Assembly: GCF_006265115.1 (NCBI RefSeq)
Contig: NZ_SMDR01000005.1
Location: forward strand, 1 to 64,000
Source of the DNA: Arenimonas terrae
GTDB taxonomy: Bacteria > Pseudomonadota > Gammaproteobacteria > Xanthomonadales > Xanthomonadaceae
Reading direction: 5' to 3'
DNA: 64,000 bases
Of this stretch, positions 25,867-36,808 are shown piece by piece; the stretch's first letter is position 1; each line of letters opens with the position of its first letter. Below the pieces are notes generated by a model. The model saw only the letters and a program-made list of their open reading frames with translations, searched no databases and was not told the DNA's origin. Both the position numbers and the translations under genes were made by a program.

Positions 25867-27048
25867 ATGCGCAAGTTCCTTGCCTGGGCCAAGCGTGGCC
25901 TTTTCGTTCTGACCCCCCTCGCCGTGTTCGCCGCCGCGAGCGCTTCGGCCGCCGATCCCTCCGCCACGACCCGGGCCGCGCTGCAGCGCGACCTCGGGCT
26001 CACCTCTTCGCAGCTGTCCCAGTACCTGAAGGTCGAACGCCTCGCGGCCGCGCAGGAGCGGCAGATGGCCCAGGCACAGGGCGAGCGCTACGCCGGCAGT
26101 TGGCTCGAACGCAAGGCCAATGGCGACTACCAGCTGGTGGTGGCGACCACGTCGATCCAGCCGCAGCGTGCCACGGCCGACGTCGAGTTCCGCAACGTGC
26201 GCCACAGCGCCGCGGCGCTGCGCGCGTCCAAGGGCGAGATCGACGACCTGGTGGCGCGCGGCGCGCGCGTTCCGGGCGGCGTGTACGGCTGGTTCGTCGA
26301 TCCGCGCACCAACAGCGTGACGGTCAACGTCGCACCGGGGGCGCAGCGGCACGCGATCGGCTTCGTCGCCGCCAGCGGCGCCGACGTGGACACGCTGCGC
26401 TTCCAGACCATGGCCTCGGCGCCGATGCCGTTGGCCACCTTCAAGGGCGGCAGCGAATACCTGTCCTACGACGGCTCCGGTTACTGGTACTGCTCGGTCG
26501 GCTTCGCGGTCACGCGCCAGGGCGCGAAGGGCTTCGCCACGGCGGGCCACTGCGGCAACGCCGGCGACACCGCCTTCGTCGCGGTGAACCGCCGCACGGT
26601 CAGCCAGATCGGCGCCTTCGCCGCGTCCAACTTCCCGAATTCCGACCGCGCCTGGGTGCAGGTGGACAACAGCCACACACTGCTGCCGGTGGTCGACGGT
26701 TACGGCAAGGGCGACATCACGGTGCGCGGCAGCACGGTGGCGCCGATCGGCGCGGCGGTCTGCCGCTCGGGCCGCACCACCGGCCTGCGCTGCGGCACCA
26801 TCGAGGCCTACAACGTCTCGGTGCAGTACCCCGACGCCACGGTCAACGGCATGACCCAGGTGAAGGTGTGCGCCGAGGGCGGCGACTCCGGCGGTTCCTT
26901 CATCACCGGCGCCGGCCAGGCGCAGGGCGTGCTGTCGGGCGGCAACTACAGCTGCAAGGGCAAGCAGGCCAACCTCGCCACCAGCTACTTCCAGCCGATC
27001 AACCCGCTGCTGCAGGCCTACGGGCTGACGCTGACGGTCAGTCCGTAA
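25867..27048 (+). CDS. Secreted S1-family serine protease, alpha-lytic protease type
   Basis: A 393-aa pre-pro-protease close in size and plan to alpha-lytic protease of Lysobacter. It has a signal peptide (about 1-28), a pro-region of about 160 residues that acts as folding catalyst in this family, and a chymotrypsin-like mature domain. The triad is His228 (GFATAGHCG), Asp260 (NSDRAWVQV) and Ser341 (CAEGGDSGGSF), with cysteine pairs YCS/HCG, VCRSG/LRCG and VCAEGG/YSCKG. AGGAGA lies before the ATG. It is monocistronic with a strong terminator. Confidence 0.95.
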   Translation: MRKFLAWAKRGLFVLTPLAVFAAASASAADPSATTRAALQRDLGLTSSQLSQYLKVERLAAAQERQMAQAQGERYAGSWLERKANGDYQLVVATTSIQPQRATADVEFRNVRHSAAALRASKGEIDDLVARGARVPGGVYGWFVDPRTNSVTVNVAPGAQRHAIGFVAASGADVDTLRFQTMASAPMPLATFKGGSEYLSYDGSGYWYCSVGFAVTRQGAKGFATAGHCGNAGDTAFVAVNRRTVSQIGAFAASNFPNSDRAWVQVDNSHTLLPVVDGYGKGDITVRGSTVAPIGAAVCRSGRTTGLRCGTIEAYNVSVQYPDATVNGMTQVKVCAEGGDSGGSFITGAGQAQGVLSGGNYSCKGKQANLATSYFQPINPLLQAYGLTLTVSP

Positions 27049-27068
27049 TCCGCGGACCCCGGCCAGAC

Positions 27069-27100
27069 AAGAACGCCCCGGCTTGCCGGGGCGTTCTTTT
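27069..27100 (+). terminator. Intrinsic terminator of the S1 protease gene
   Basis: Stem GAACGCCCCGG/CCGGGGCGTTC with a CTTG loop followed by TTTT, about 20 nt after the stop. Confidence 0.93.
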
Positions 27101-27133
27101 ATCGAGGCGTCGGCACGCCGGCGACAGACAGCC

Positions 27134-28432
27134 TCATTCCATCCGCTGGTAGTCGAGCAGCACCTGCAGCATGGTGCGCGTGCCGACCTTGAGCGCCGTC
27201 TCGTCCAGGAAGAATTCCGGCGAATGGTTGGACGGGGCTTTCAGCGCGTCCTGGCCCTTCGGCGTGGCGCCGACGAAGAAGAAGAAGCCGGGCACTTCGC
27301 GTGCGTAGTAGCTGAAGTCCTCGGCGCCCATGTTCAGGTCCATCTCGACCACGTTCTCCGCGCCGACCGCGGTTTCCAGGCTGGGCACCATGCGCGCGGT
27401 GAGCGCGGGGTGGTTCACCGTCACCGGGTTGCCCTTGGTGTCGGGCACCTGGGCGACGACGGTGGCGCCGTGCGCGGCGGCGACGTGTTCGGACAGGTTC
27501 TTGAGGTCGGCGAACACCGCCTGGCGCATGCCTTCGTCGAAGGTGCGGATGGTGCCGACCAGCTCCACGCTGTCGGGGATGATGTTGTAGCGGATGCCGC
27601 CCTTGATCGCGCCGTAGCTCACCACCACCGGCTGCTTGCTGATGTTCTGGCGGCGGCTGACGATGGTCTGGGTGGTGCCGATGATGTCGGCGGCCGCGAC
27701 GATCGGGTCCACGCCGCCCCAGGGCCGCGAGCCGTGCGTCTGCCGGCCCTTCACGACGATGTTGAAGCGGTCGGACGCGGCCATGGCCGGGCCGCTGCGC
27801 CAGCCGACCGTGCCGGCGTTGAGCGTGCTGAACACGTGCAGGCCGAACACCGCCTCGGGCTTGAAGCGCTCGAAGATGCCCTGCTTGAGCATCTCGTCGG
27901 CGCCGCCGTCCTCGCCGTCCGGCGGGCCTTCCTCGGCCGGCTGGAAGATGAAGAGGATCTCGCCGGGCAGTTCGGCCTTCATCGACGCCAGCGCCTCGGC
28001 CACGCCCATCAGGATGCCGGTGTGGGCGTCGTGGCCGCAGGCGTGCATCACGCCGACGGTTTCGCCGCGGAAGGTGGACGTGGCCTTCGAGGCGAAGGGC
28101 AGATCGTTGCGTTCGGTCACCGGCAGCGCGTCCATGTCGGCGCGCACGGCGATGCGCGGGCCGGGCTTGCCGCCGCGCAGTACCGCCGTCACGCCGGTGG
28201 TGGCGATGCCGGTGCGCACGTCCTCGAAGCCGAGCGCGCGCAGGTGGTCGGCCACCAGCTTCGCGGTGCGCACCTCGCGGTTGCCGAGTTCGGGATGCTG
28301 GTGGATGTCGCGGCGCCAGGCCTGCACCTTCGCGTCGACGGCAGAGGCGAGTGCCTCGACGTCGGGGGCCTGGGCGGCGGCGGGGCCGCAGAGTGCGGCG
28401 GCGAGGGCGGAAACGAGCAGCAGTCGGCGCAT
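27134..28432 (-). CDS. Exported M20-family amidohydrolase/carboxypeptidase
   Basis: A 432-aa zinc hydrolase of the M20D (IAA-amino acid hydrolase/hippuricase-like) group, with a signal peptide (LLLVSALAAALCGPAAAQ). Signature parts are DIHQHPELGNREVRTAKLV, the metal-binding RADMDALP and GVMHACGHDAHTGILMG, the catalytic PAEEGP, and the dimerisation-domain FNIVVKGRQTHGSRPWGGVD. It would cleave N-acyl amino acids or dipeptides in the periplasm or outside; the substrate is unknown. The start is set by the signal peptide. Confidence 0.92.
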   Translation of the reverse strand: MRRLLLVSALAAALCGPAAAQAPDVEALASAVDAKVQAWRRDIHQHPELGNREVRTAKLVADHLRALGFEDVRTGIATTGVTAVLRGGKPGPRIAVRADMDALPVTERNDLPFASKATSTFRGETVGVMHACGHDAHTGILMGVAEALASMKAELPGEILFIFQPAEEGPPDGEDGGADEMLKQGIFERFKPEAVFGLHVFSTLNAGTVGWRSGPAMAASDRFNIVVKGRQTHGSRPWGGVDPIVAAADIIGTTQTIVSRRQNISKQPVVVSYGAIKGGIRYNIIPDSVELVGTIRTFDEGMRQAVFADLKNLSEHVAAAHGATVVAQVPDTKGNPVTVNHPALTARMVPSLETAVGAENVVEMDLNMGAEDFSYYAREVPGFFFFVGATPKGQDALKAPSNHSPEFFLDETALKVGTRTMLQVLLDYQRME

Positions 28433-28487
28433 CGGGAGTCCCCTGGGGTGTGTCGCCGATGCTAGCACCGGGGCCGACCGCCGGCGC

Positions 28488-29903
28488 TCAGCCGCGCGGC
28501 GTCCCGCGCGACCGCACGGAAAGCACCAGCGCCGCGAGCGTCGCCAGCACGGGCCAGGCCAGGTAGCGGAATTCGGCGCTGCCCGAGACCAGGGCCAGCG
28601 GCAGCGCATACATCAGCGCGGAGGCCGCGACCGCTGCGGCCAGTCCGGTCCGGCCCGCGTCCGCATCGTCCGTCACGCGCGAGCGCCGCCAGGCCAGCGC
28701 GATCACGCCCGCGCAAAGCGCCAGGTAGATCCAGCCCGCGAACAGCGGCGTGTCCACCAGCGCCAGCAGCCCGGCCAGCGCGCGCTCGTGCAGGGCACTG
28801 CGTTCGACCGCCAGCGCCGGGTTGTCGCCATAGGCGTGCAGGCCCGGCATCAGCACCAGGCCGTCGGGCAGTGCGGCGCGGTCCCAGCCGTAGAGCAGCT
28901 GCGCCAGTCGCCAGCGGTGCGCGGCGTAGGCGCGGGTGTGCTGCGTCGGCAGGTCCAGCGCCAGCTGCCGCAGGGCCTTGCGCTGCGCCGGCGTGTAGGG
29001 GCCGTCGAAGCTGTGGTGCAGCTTGTGGGTCTCGAACACGGTGGTGTTGCTGTAGTCGGTGAACTTGCCGCGCAGCTCGTCCAGCGTCAGCGTCGGGTCC
29101 ACCAGTTCGGTCGGATAGACCAGGCGGTTTTCCGCCAGCGACACCGCGGCGGCGTCCCACAGCGTCACCACCGACCAGATCGATTCGGTGTGGCGCACGC
29201 GGCCATCGCGCGCCGGCAGCGCCGCGACCAGCGCGACGAGCAGGGTCAGCGTGCTGGCCAGCGCCACGACGGCCAGCCGCGGGTGGCGCAAGGGCCGGTG
29301 GACCGACAGCTCGCGCCCGCAGAGCCACAGCAGCAACGGCAGCGCGCCGGTGATGGCGTTGTGGCGGAACGCGCAGGCGAACACCAGGGCCACGACCGCG
29401 CTCACGCGCCAGCCGCGGTGCGGCGTGCGCAGTTCCTCCGCCATCAGCGCCAGCGCCCAGGCGAAAGCCGCCAGCGTCCACAGGTCCTTCCACACGTGCG
29501 GCTGCAGCGCCAGCAGCGGCGGCCACAGGCCGAAACCGAGCACGATCAGCGCGCGCCAGATCGGCCGCACCGGCAGCGCGGCGGCGAACAGCGCCAGCGC
29601 CGACCACAGCAGCGCGCACTGCAGCGCGAACATGCCGCCCGGCCCTTCGACGACGCGGTCGGTGAGTTGCCAGATCATCGCCAGCAGCGGCGGATGCACG
29701 CTGTCGAAGCGGTCGTGCCTCGCCTGCCACCACTGGTAGGCCGAGTCCCAGCTCATGTAGCCGGGCCAGAACACTGCGAGCACCAGCGCCAGGCCGGCCA
29801 GCGCGGCGATCCAGGGTGCCAGCTGCGGCCAGCCCGCTTGCCGCGCGGCGGCGGCTGCCGATGGCGCGCCGGGGCTCACGGCCGGCAGCCCGTCATCGGC
29901 CAC
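28488..29903 (-). CDS. Polytopic membrane protein, GT-C glycosyltransferase-like
   Basis: A 471-aa protein with about ten hydrophobic helices. The first loop after helix 1 reads WPGYMSWDSAYQWWQARHDR and then FDSVHPPLLAMIW. An early aspartate followed by HPPL in the first periplasmic loop is typical of the GT-C superfamily (PMT/ArnT-like), which uses lipid-linked sugars. A large soluble loop sits between helices (about 235-345). The exact family and substrate are not recognised. It runs with zapE downstream on the same strand, 26 bases away in transcription order. Confidence 0.8.
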   Translation of the reverse strand: MADDGLPAVSPGAPSAAAAARQAGWPQLAPWIAALAGLALVLAVFWPGYMSWDSAYQWWQARHDRFDSVHPPLLAMIWQLTDRVVEGPGGMFALQCALLWSALALFAAALPVRPIWRALIVLGFGLWPPLLALQPHVWKDLWTLAAFAWALALMAEELRTPHRGWRVSAVVALVFACAFRHNAITGALPLLLWLCGRELSVHRPLRHPRLAVVALASTLTLLVALVAALPARDGRVRHTESIWSVVTLWDAAAVSLAENRLVYPTELVDPTLTLDELRGKFTDYSNTTVFETHKLHHSFDGPYTPAQRKALRQLALDLPTQHTRAYAAHRWRLAQLLYGWDRAALPDGLVLMPGLHAYGDNPALAVERSALHERALAGLLALVDTPLFAGWIYLALCAGVIALAWRRSRVTDDADAGRTGLAAAVAASALMYALPLALVSGSAEFRYLAWPVLATLAALVLSVRSRGTPRG

Positions 29904-29928
29904 GGGGCGCCCGATGGCGCGGCGCCGC

Positions 29929-31041
29929 TCACGGCCGGTGCTCGCGCGCCAGGTATTCGGCGCTGCGCATCTCGATCAGGCGCGAGGCGGTGCGCTCGAA
30001 TTCCTGCATCAGCTTCTCGCCGCCGTACAGCCACATCGGCTCGGCGGCGGCGCTGAGCAGCAGGTTGACGTTGCGGTCGTAGAGTTCGTCCACCAGGTGC
30101 ACGAAGCGGCGCGCGGCGTTGTCGTGCGCGACATCGAACACCGGCACGCCCGATACCAGCACGGTGTGGAAGTCGCGGGCGATCTCGATGTAGTCGGCGG
30201 CGGCGCGCGGCCCCTCGCACAACGCGGCGAAGTCGAACCAGGCGATGCCTTCGGCCAGCGCCCGCACCGGGATCGGCCGGCCGTTGATCGCCAGCGGGCC
30301 GGACTCGTGCGGGCAGTCGGCGGCCAGGCGGTGGAAGTGTTCGGCCAGCGCGCGTTCGGCATCGGCGCCCAGCGGGGTCAGGTAGGTGCTGGCGCGGGTG
30401 AGCTGGCGCAGGCGGTAGTCGTGCGCGCTGTCGAGGTGCACAACGGCGCACTGCGCCTCGATCAGGGCGATCGCCGGCAGGAAACGCGCGCGCTGCAGGC
30501 CGTCCTTGTAAAGGTTCGGCGGCGCGGTGTTCGAGGTCGTTACCAGCACCACGCCGCGGGCGAACAGGCGCTCGAGCAGGCGGCCCAGGATCATCGCGTC
30601 GGCGATGTCGCTGACGATGAATTCGTCGAGCACCAGCAGCCGCATCTCGTCGGCCAGCTGGTCGGCGACCACGGCCACGGTGTCGGCGGTATCGTCGGGC
30701 AGGGCCTGGATGCGCGCGTGCACTTCGACCATGAAGCGGTGGAAGTGCCAGCGCCGGCGCGGCACGTCCTCGTCGAGCTGGTCGAACAGCAGGTCGTTGA
30801 GGAAGGTTTTGCCGCGGCCGACGCCGCCCCACAGGTACAGCCCGCGTACCGGCGGCGGCGGACTGAGTTTCCACAGCCACTGCTGCCAGAGCGGATGCCG
30901 CTGGCGGGAGCGCAGCTGGCGGTGGATGCGGTCGAGTTCGGCCAGCGCGGGCTGCTGCGCCGGATCGTGCTGCCAGCGGCCGGCGGCGACGCCGGTGGCA
31001 TAGGCGGCCGACGGCAGCTGCGCCGCCGCGGGTTCAGCCAT
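29929..31041 (-). CDS. zapE: Cell division protein ZapE (AFG1-family ATPase)
   Basis: A 370-aa AFG1/YhcM-type ATPase, which in E. coli associates with the Z-ring during constriction. The Walker A is GGVGRGKT (72-79), the Walker B LLVLDEF, and a sensor segment VVLVTTSNTAPPNLYKDGLQ carries the family-specific Y-K-D-G-L-Q. The C-terminal YDRNVNLLLSA and FERTASRLIEM are also conserved. The start overlaps the end of the upstream alpha/beta-hydrolase gene by 8 nt, indicating an operon. Confidence 0.95.
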   Translation of the reverse strand: MAEPAAAQLPSAAYATGVAAGRWQHDPAQQPALAELDRIHRQLRSRQRHPLWQQWLWKLSPPPPVRGLYLWGGVGRGKTFLNDLLFDQLDEDVPRRRWHFHRFMVEVHARIQALPDDTADTVAVVADQLADEMRLLVLDEFIVSDIADAMILGRLLERLFARGVVLVTTSNTAPPNLYKDGLQRARFLPAIALIEAQCAVVHLDSAHDYRLRQLTRASTYLTPLGADAERALAEHFHRLAADCPHESGPLAINGRPIPVRALAEGIAWFDFAALCEGPRAAADYIEIARDFHTVLVSGVPVFDVAHDNAARRFVHLVDELYDRNVNLLLSAAAEPMWLYGGEKLMQEFERTASRLIEMRSAEYLAREHRP

Positions 31042-31713
31042 GGCGCGGTGGCGGCAGGTTCTTGCGCACGCCGTTCTTGATCGCGCCGCGCAGGTCCATC
31101 AGCCGCCGGTGGAAGAAGTGGCCGGTGTCGGGCATGCGCACCAGGGTCGGCTTTTCCTGCAGCGAATCGATCCAGGCGTAGACCGCCTGCGGATCCACCA
31201 GGTCGTCGGCCTCGCCCATGATCACCAGCCAGGGGCAGGGCGGCGGCAGCACGCCGGCGAAGGGCCGCAGCCCCACCGGCGGTGCGATCGACACCATCTG
31301 CTTCACCGGCAGCTGGCGCGCGCCCTGCAGGGCGACCCAGCTGCCGAAGGAAAAGCCGGCCAGCCACAGCGCATCGTCCGGGCGCACCTTGCGCACCCAG
31401 TCGGTGACCGCGAGCAGGTCGAGCGTTTCGCCGCGGCCGTTGTCGAAGCTGCCCTCGGACTGGCCGACGCCGCGGAAGTTGAAGCGCACGGCGGCGATGC
31501 CCAGCTCGCTCAGCGCGCGCGCGGTCATCGTGACCACCTTGTTGTGCAGCGTGCCGCCGTCGGGCGGGTTGGGGTGGCAGATGACGGCCACGCCGGCGCG
31601 CTCCTGCCCGGGCTCGGGCAGGTCGACCATCAGCTCGAGGCGACCGGCCGGGCCGGCCAGGTGCAGCGAGCCGGATTCGGTCGGGAAGGCGGGCAGGGCG
31701 TCCATGGGCGCGA

Positions 31714-31717
<4 letters not shown>
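31034..31717 (-). CDS. Alpha/beta hydrolase (small YsgA/dienelactone-hydrolase-like)
   Basis: A 227-aa cytoplasmic hydrolase. It has the oxyanion-region HPNPPDGGTLHNKVV, FNFRGVGQSEGSFDNGRGE, the nucleophile elbow GFSFGS (Ser), a later acidic residue in MGEADDLVDP, and the catalytic His in PDTGHFFHRRL. The substrate is unknown. The ATG at 31717 overlaps the TGA of the upstream nuclease gene (ATGA), which suggests translational coupling; an internal ATG at 31705 is the alternative. The 3' end overlaps zapE by 8 nt. Confidence 0.9.
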
Positions 31718-33471
<1,754 letters not shown>

Positions 33472-33491
33472 TTCTGGACTCCGGAAACGGC

Positions 33492-33513
33492 AACGCCGCC
33501 CGGAGGCGGCGTT
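33492..33513 (-). terminator. Hairpin between the cytochrome and nuclease genes
   Basis: A perfect 9-bp stem AACGCCGCC/GGCGGCGTT with a 4-nt loop, located 24 nt after the cytochrome stop and 21 nt before the nuclease start. The T-run is poor. Confidence 0.6.
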
Positions 33514-33536
33514 GGCGGGATGGGCGTGGCCCAAGC

Positions 33537-34052
33537 TTACTTGAGGTTCTCGACCATCCAGTCGACGGTGGCGATGACCTGCTCGTCCGTCAGGGCCGGG
33601 TTGCCGCCCTTGGCCGGCATGATGCCCGCGGCGCCCTGGTAACCCTCGATCGCGTGCTTGTGCAGGGTCTCGGCGCCCTGGGCGATGCGGGCGGCCCAGG
33701 CGGCCTTCTCCAGCTTCGGGGCGCCGCCGGCACCGGCGGTGTGGCAGGCGCCGCAGAGGGCGTTGTAGATCACCGCGCCGTCCAGCGTGCCCTCGTAGGC
33801 GACCTGGCCCTTGGCAGCTTCGGCCGCGGCGGCCTTGGCGGCGGCCTGCGCGGCGGCACCGGTGGAGCCGGCGTAGACGCCGCCGACCGGCTGGATGCGG
33901 GCTTCCGTGGCGCGCTCGGCCACCGGGTTGGGCTCCGGCTCGAGCTGGTTGTTGATGTAGATGCCCAGGCCGATCAGGGCGATCGTGATGCCGACCAGGA
34001 TCGCGATGACCTGGGAGAAATGCTTGAGGAAGACCAGATCGTGGTTGCGCAC
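33537..34052 (-). CDS. Membrane-anchored c-type cytochrome (cytochrome c5-like)
   Basis: A 171-aa protein with an N-terminal membrane anchor (about 14-34, QVIAILVGITIALIGLGIYI), an Ala-rich linker (about 60-82), and a single-haem domain. The haem site is C-G-A-C-H (YNALCGACHTAG). The axial Met lies in AAGIMPAKGGNPALTDEQV, and the closing helix is VIATVDWMVENL. It would pass electrons in the respiratory chain at the periplasmic face. It is divergent from the MASE1 gene, with about 160 bp between. Confidence 0.93.
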   Translation of the reverse strand: MRNHDLVFLKHFSQVIAILVGITIALIGLGIYINNQLEPEPNPVAERATEARIQPVGGVYAGSTGAAAQAAAKAAAAEAAKGQVAYEGTLDGAVIYNALCGACHTAGAGGAPKLEKAAWAARIAQGAETLHKHAIEGYQGAAGIMPAKGGNPALTDEQVIATVDWMVENLK

Positions 34053-34213
34053 TGTCGTACCTGGACGGCGGGCCGGAGCCCCTGGATTCGAAGGGCGCGA
34101 TTATATCGGCCCCGCGCGGCCCGCGGAAGGCGCCACGCCGCCCTTTCTTCACGCCCGCCTCCGGTGCCATGCTGGGCACGGGCTCGCCGGCCCCAGGGGA
34201 AACAGGCGAAGGC

Positions 34214-35800
34214 ATGGTTTCGCACGCACTGGCGTTGCTGCAGGATTCCGCACCCGGCCGGCGCGGGCACTGGGCCGCCATTGCCCTGTTGGCCCTGCTG
34301 GCCTGGCTGGCGCTGGAGCAGCTGTCGGCCCAGCTGTGGTTCCTGCCCGCGGGCCTGCGCCTGGCCCTGCTGTGGCTGGTGCCGACGCGGCGCTGGGGCT
34401 GGCTGGCGGCCGCCGAGATCGGCGCCCAGGCCACCAAGTCCCTGGTCCTGGGCTACGCGCTGTTCTCCACCACCTTCCTGGCGGTCTGCGTCGCGCCCTG
34501 GCTGATTTACGCCGCGGTGGTCTACGTGTTCCGGGGGCCGGAGCCGGCACCGGCCTTCGACAGCCCGACCCGGATGATCGTCTTCCTGCTGGCGGGCCTG
34601 CTGGCCGCCGCCGGCGTGTCGCCGCTGCTGTGGCTGTTCCTGGTGACGGTGCCGATGAGCATGGCCGACTCGCTGGTGAGCGTGTTCGCCTTCCTCTACG
34701 GCGACCTGATCGGGCAGATCGTCGCGGCGCCGCTGCTGATGGCCGGCCTGCACGGCCTGCTGCACAGCCGGCGGCATCCCGGCCTGTGGCGGGACCTGGG
34801 CCTGGTCCTGGTCGGTGCGCTGGCGGTGTTCATGCTGCTGCAGGCCTATGGCGGGCTGGCGGCCTACGTGCTGCTGCTGGCGTTCGCGCCGCTGTTTTTC
34901 CTCGGTTTCCGGCACGGCTGGGAAGGTGCGGCGATCGGCACCGCGGCCCTGGGCGCGGTGATCCAGATCCTGGTGCAGGGCGGCCTGGTCACCGTCAGCG
35001 TGACCATGCTGCAGCTGGTGCTGTCCGTGGTCGGCGCCGGCGCCCTGGTGCTGGGCGCCGCCAGCACCGCATTGCGCCTGAGCCACGAAGCGCTGGCGCA
35101 GCGGCACCAGGAGCTTGCCGCCAAGAACGAAGAACTGGGCACGCTGGCCGGCGAGCTGCGGCTGATCAGCCAGCGCCTGGTGCGCATCGAGGAGCAGGGC
35201 CAGCGCGAGCTCGCCAACGAGCTCGACTACGAGCTGGGCCACGCCATCCACGCGCTCGGAACGCGCATCAGCCTGGCCTTCCGCGACGTGCGCGACGAGC
35301 AGGGCACGCGCTTCCTGGAATCGCTGCGCGAACAGGTGCGCGAGATCCAGGACAGCCTGCGCCGCGCCCTGCGCCAGCTGCGGCCGCCGATGCTCGACAG
35401 CCACGGCCTGCGCCGCGCGCTCGACGGCGGGCCGCTGCGCGAGATGCTCGACGACGCCGGCATCAGCTTCGAGACCGGCTTCGGCGGTCCGGTGGACGGG
35501 CTGGACGACGATGCCCGCACCACGACCTACCGGATCTGCCAGGCCCTGGTGCGCGAGGCGGTGCGGCTCGAGACCGTGCGCCGCTTCGGCCTGCAGTTGC
35601 ACGTCGGCGAAGCCGAGGCCGAGGGCCGGCCGGTGGACCTGCGCATCGAGCTGGAGTTCTCGCCCTACGCGCCGCACCTGCCGCCGCTGCAGCCACTGCC
35701 CGCGGTGCGCGACCGGGTGCTGTCCGAACACGGCCGCTACACGGTCGAACCGATGGTGCACGGCCAGCGCCACGTCGTGCGCTTCCACGCCGGCGATTGA
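34214..35800 (+). CDS. MASE1-domain sensor with a degenerate histidine-kinase core
   Basis: A 528-aa protein with a MASE1-like membrane region (about 1-290, eight or more helices). A coiled linker (HEALAQRHQELAAKNEELGT) leads into a UhpB-like kinase core. Dimerisation helices are recognisable (LISQRLVRIEEQGQRELANE, LRQLRPPMLDSHGLRRAL). The phosphoacceptor site, normally E-L-H-D-E-L-G, reads ELDYELG, so the histidine is absent. The ATPase part lacks a recognisable N box (ALVREAVRLE) and glycine-rich box. It is therefore probably a pseudokinase. No response regulator is adjacent. The ATG at 34214 is preferred. Confidence 0.85.
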   Translation: MVSHALALLQDSAPGRRGHWAAIALLALLAWLALEQLSAQLWFLPAGLRLALLWLVPTRRWGWLAAAEIGAQATKSLVLGYALFSTTFLAVCVAPWLIYAAVVYVFRGPEPAPAFDSPTRMIVFLLAGLLAAAGVSPLLWLFLVTVPMSMADSLVSVFAFLYGDLIGQIVAAPLLMAGLHGLLHSRRHPGLWRDLGLVLVGALAVFMLLQAYGGLAAYVLLLAFAPLFFLGFRHGWEGAAIGTAALGAVIQILVQGGLVTVSVTMLQLVLSVVGAGALVLGAASTALRLSHEALAQRHQELAAKNEELGTLAGELRLISQRLVRIEEQGQRELANELDYELGHAIHALGTRISLAFRDVRDEQGTRFLESLREQVREIQDSLRRALRQLRPPMLDSHGLRRALDGGPLREMLDDAGISFETGFGGPVDGLDDDARTTTYRICQALVREAVRLETVRRFGLQLHVGEAEAEGRPVDLRIELEFSPYAPHLPPLQPLPAVRDRVLSEHGRYTVEPMVHGQRHVVRFHAGD

Positions 35801-35847
35801 GGCCGATATCCTCGGCCGACCGGGCGATGCCCATTGGAGGTCCGCCG

Positions 35848-36804
35848 ATGTTCCGAAGCTCGATCCTCTGCGGCGCGCTGCTGCTATTGCTGGCTCCGGC
35901 GCCGGCGATGGCGAAGAAGCTGGACAAGGCCGCCTCGCCGGAATCGTCCGCCGACGTACCGGCCGACGCGACGGGGGATGCGCCCGCGGGGGACGCGCGC
36001 CCCTTCATCGAGCGCAGCCTCGTGCTCGCGCCGGAGCAGGTGGGGGAATTCGTGCTGCAGAAGGCGAACGACTATCCGGGCCAGCCGCAGTCGGGCGTTG
36101 GCCTGCGCTACGTGCACCCGGATTTCCCGGAAGTCCGCCTCGACCTGTTCGTCTATCCGGCCGGGCGGCTGGACCGCGACGCGGTGGTCGCCGATGCGAT
36201 GGCCGGCCTGCGCGCCTCGATCGAAGACGCGGCGAAGCAAGGCGCTTACACCGACCTGGTGTTCGGCGAGGAGACGGCGTTCGACCTGGCCCAGGTGGAC
36301 CCGGAGGACGGCTCGCTGCGTCCCGCCGCCGCCGCCGACACGGACGACAAGGCGGACAAGGACGCGCTGGTGGCGCAGGTGATCGGTGCGGTACCGGAGT
36401 CGGTCGAGGGACGGGGGCGGCGCCTGCCGATGAGCCTGCGCTTCCAGGGCGAAGCCCAGAACTCGCTCGCGTTCCTCTTCTACCGGGGTCTGTACCTGTA
36501 CAAGGGGCGCGTCAGCGCCTCGCCGCAGCACGTCGCGGACGAGAACTTCCAGCGGCTGGCCAACCTGGCGATGCTGACGCTGGTGCCCGCGGTGCAGGTG
36601 CGCAGCACCGGCGCCTGCCACGATCGGCAGATCGTGGTGGACGTCGGCGACGGAAGCCAGGCCTCCACCCGGACCCTTGGCCAGACGCTGATGGCGGCCG
36701 CCGGGCGCGCGACCAGCGAAAACTGTGCGGAAACATTGGACGAGACCGTGCCCGAGGGCCACCGCGCCGTGCCGCTGGCCTTCGATCCTTCGATGTGGAA
36801 CTAG
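35848..36804 (+). CDS. Exported hypothetical protein
   Basis: A 318-aa protein with a signal peptide (SSILCGALLLLLAPAPAMA) and an acidic Ala/Asp-rich linker (about 25-50). The mature domain includes YPGQPQSGVGLRYVHPDFPE, VRLDLFVYPAGR and FYRGLYLYKGRVSAS, plus two cysteines near the end (GACHDRQIV, ENCAETL) that may pair. No family was recognised. GGAGG eight bases before the ATG is an excellent ribosome-binding site. It starts 47 bases after the MASE1 gene on the same strand and may be cotranscribed. Convergent with the RES toxin gene, 4 bp away. Confidence 0.82.
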   Translation: MFRSSILCGALLLLLAPAPAMAKKLDKAASPESSADVPADATGDAPAGDARPFIERSLVLAPEQVGEFVLQKANDYPGQPQSGVGLRYVHPDFPEVRLDLFVYPAGRLDRDAVVADAMAGLRASIEDAAKQGAYTDLVFGEETAFDLAQVDPEDGSLRPAAAADTDDKADKDALVAQVIGAVPESVEGRGRRLPMSLRFQGEAQNSLAFLFYRGLYLYKGRVSASPQHVADENFQRLANLAMLTLVPAVQVRSTGACHDRQIVVDVGDGSQASTRTLGQTLMAAAGRATSENCAETLDETVPEGHRAVPLAFDPSMWN

Positions 36805-36808
36805 CCGC

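Noticed and set aside
33961..35847. Upstream extension of the exported-protein frame at 35848
   Set aside because: The signal peptide and strong GGAGG mark the start at 35848; the extension is a shadow of the MASE1 gene.
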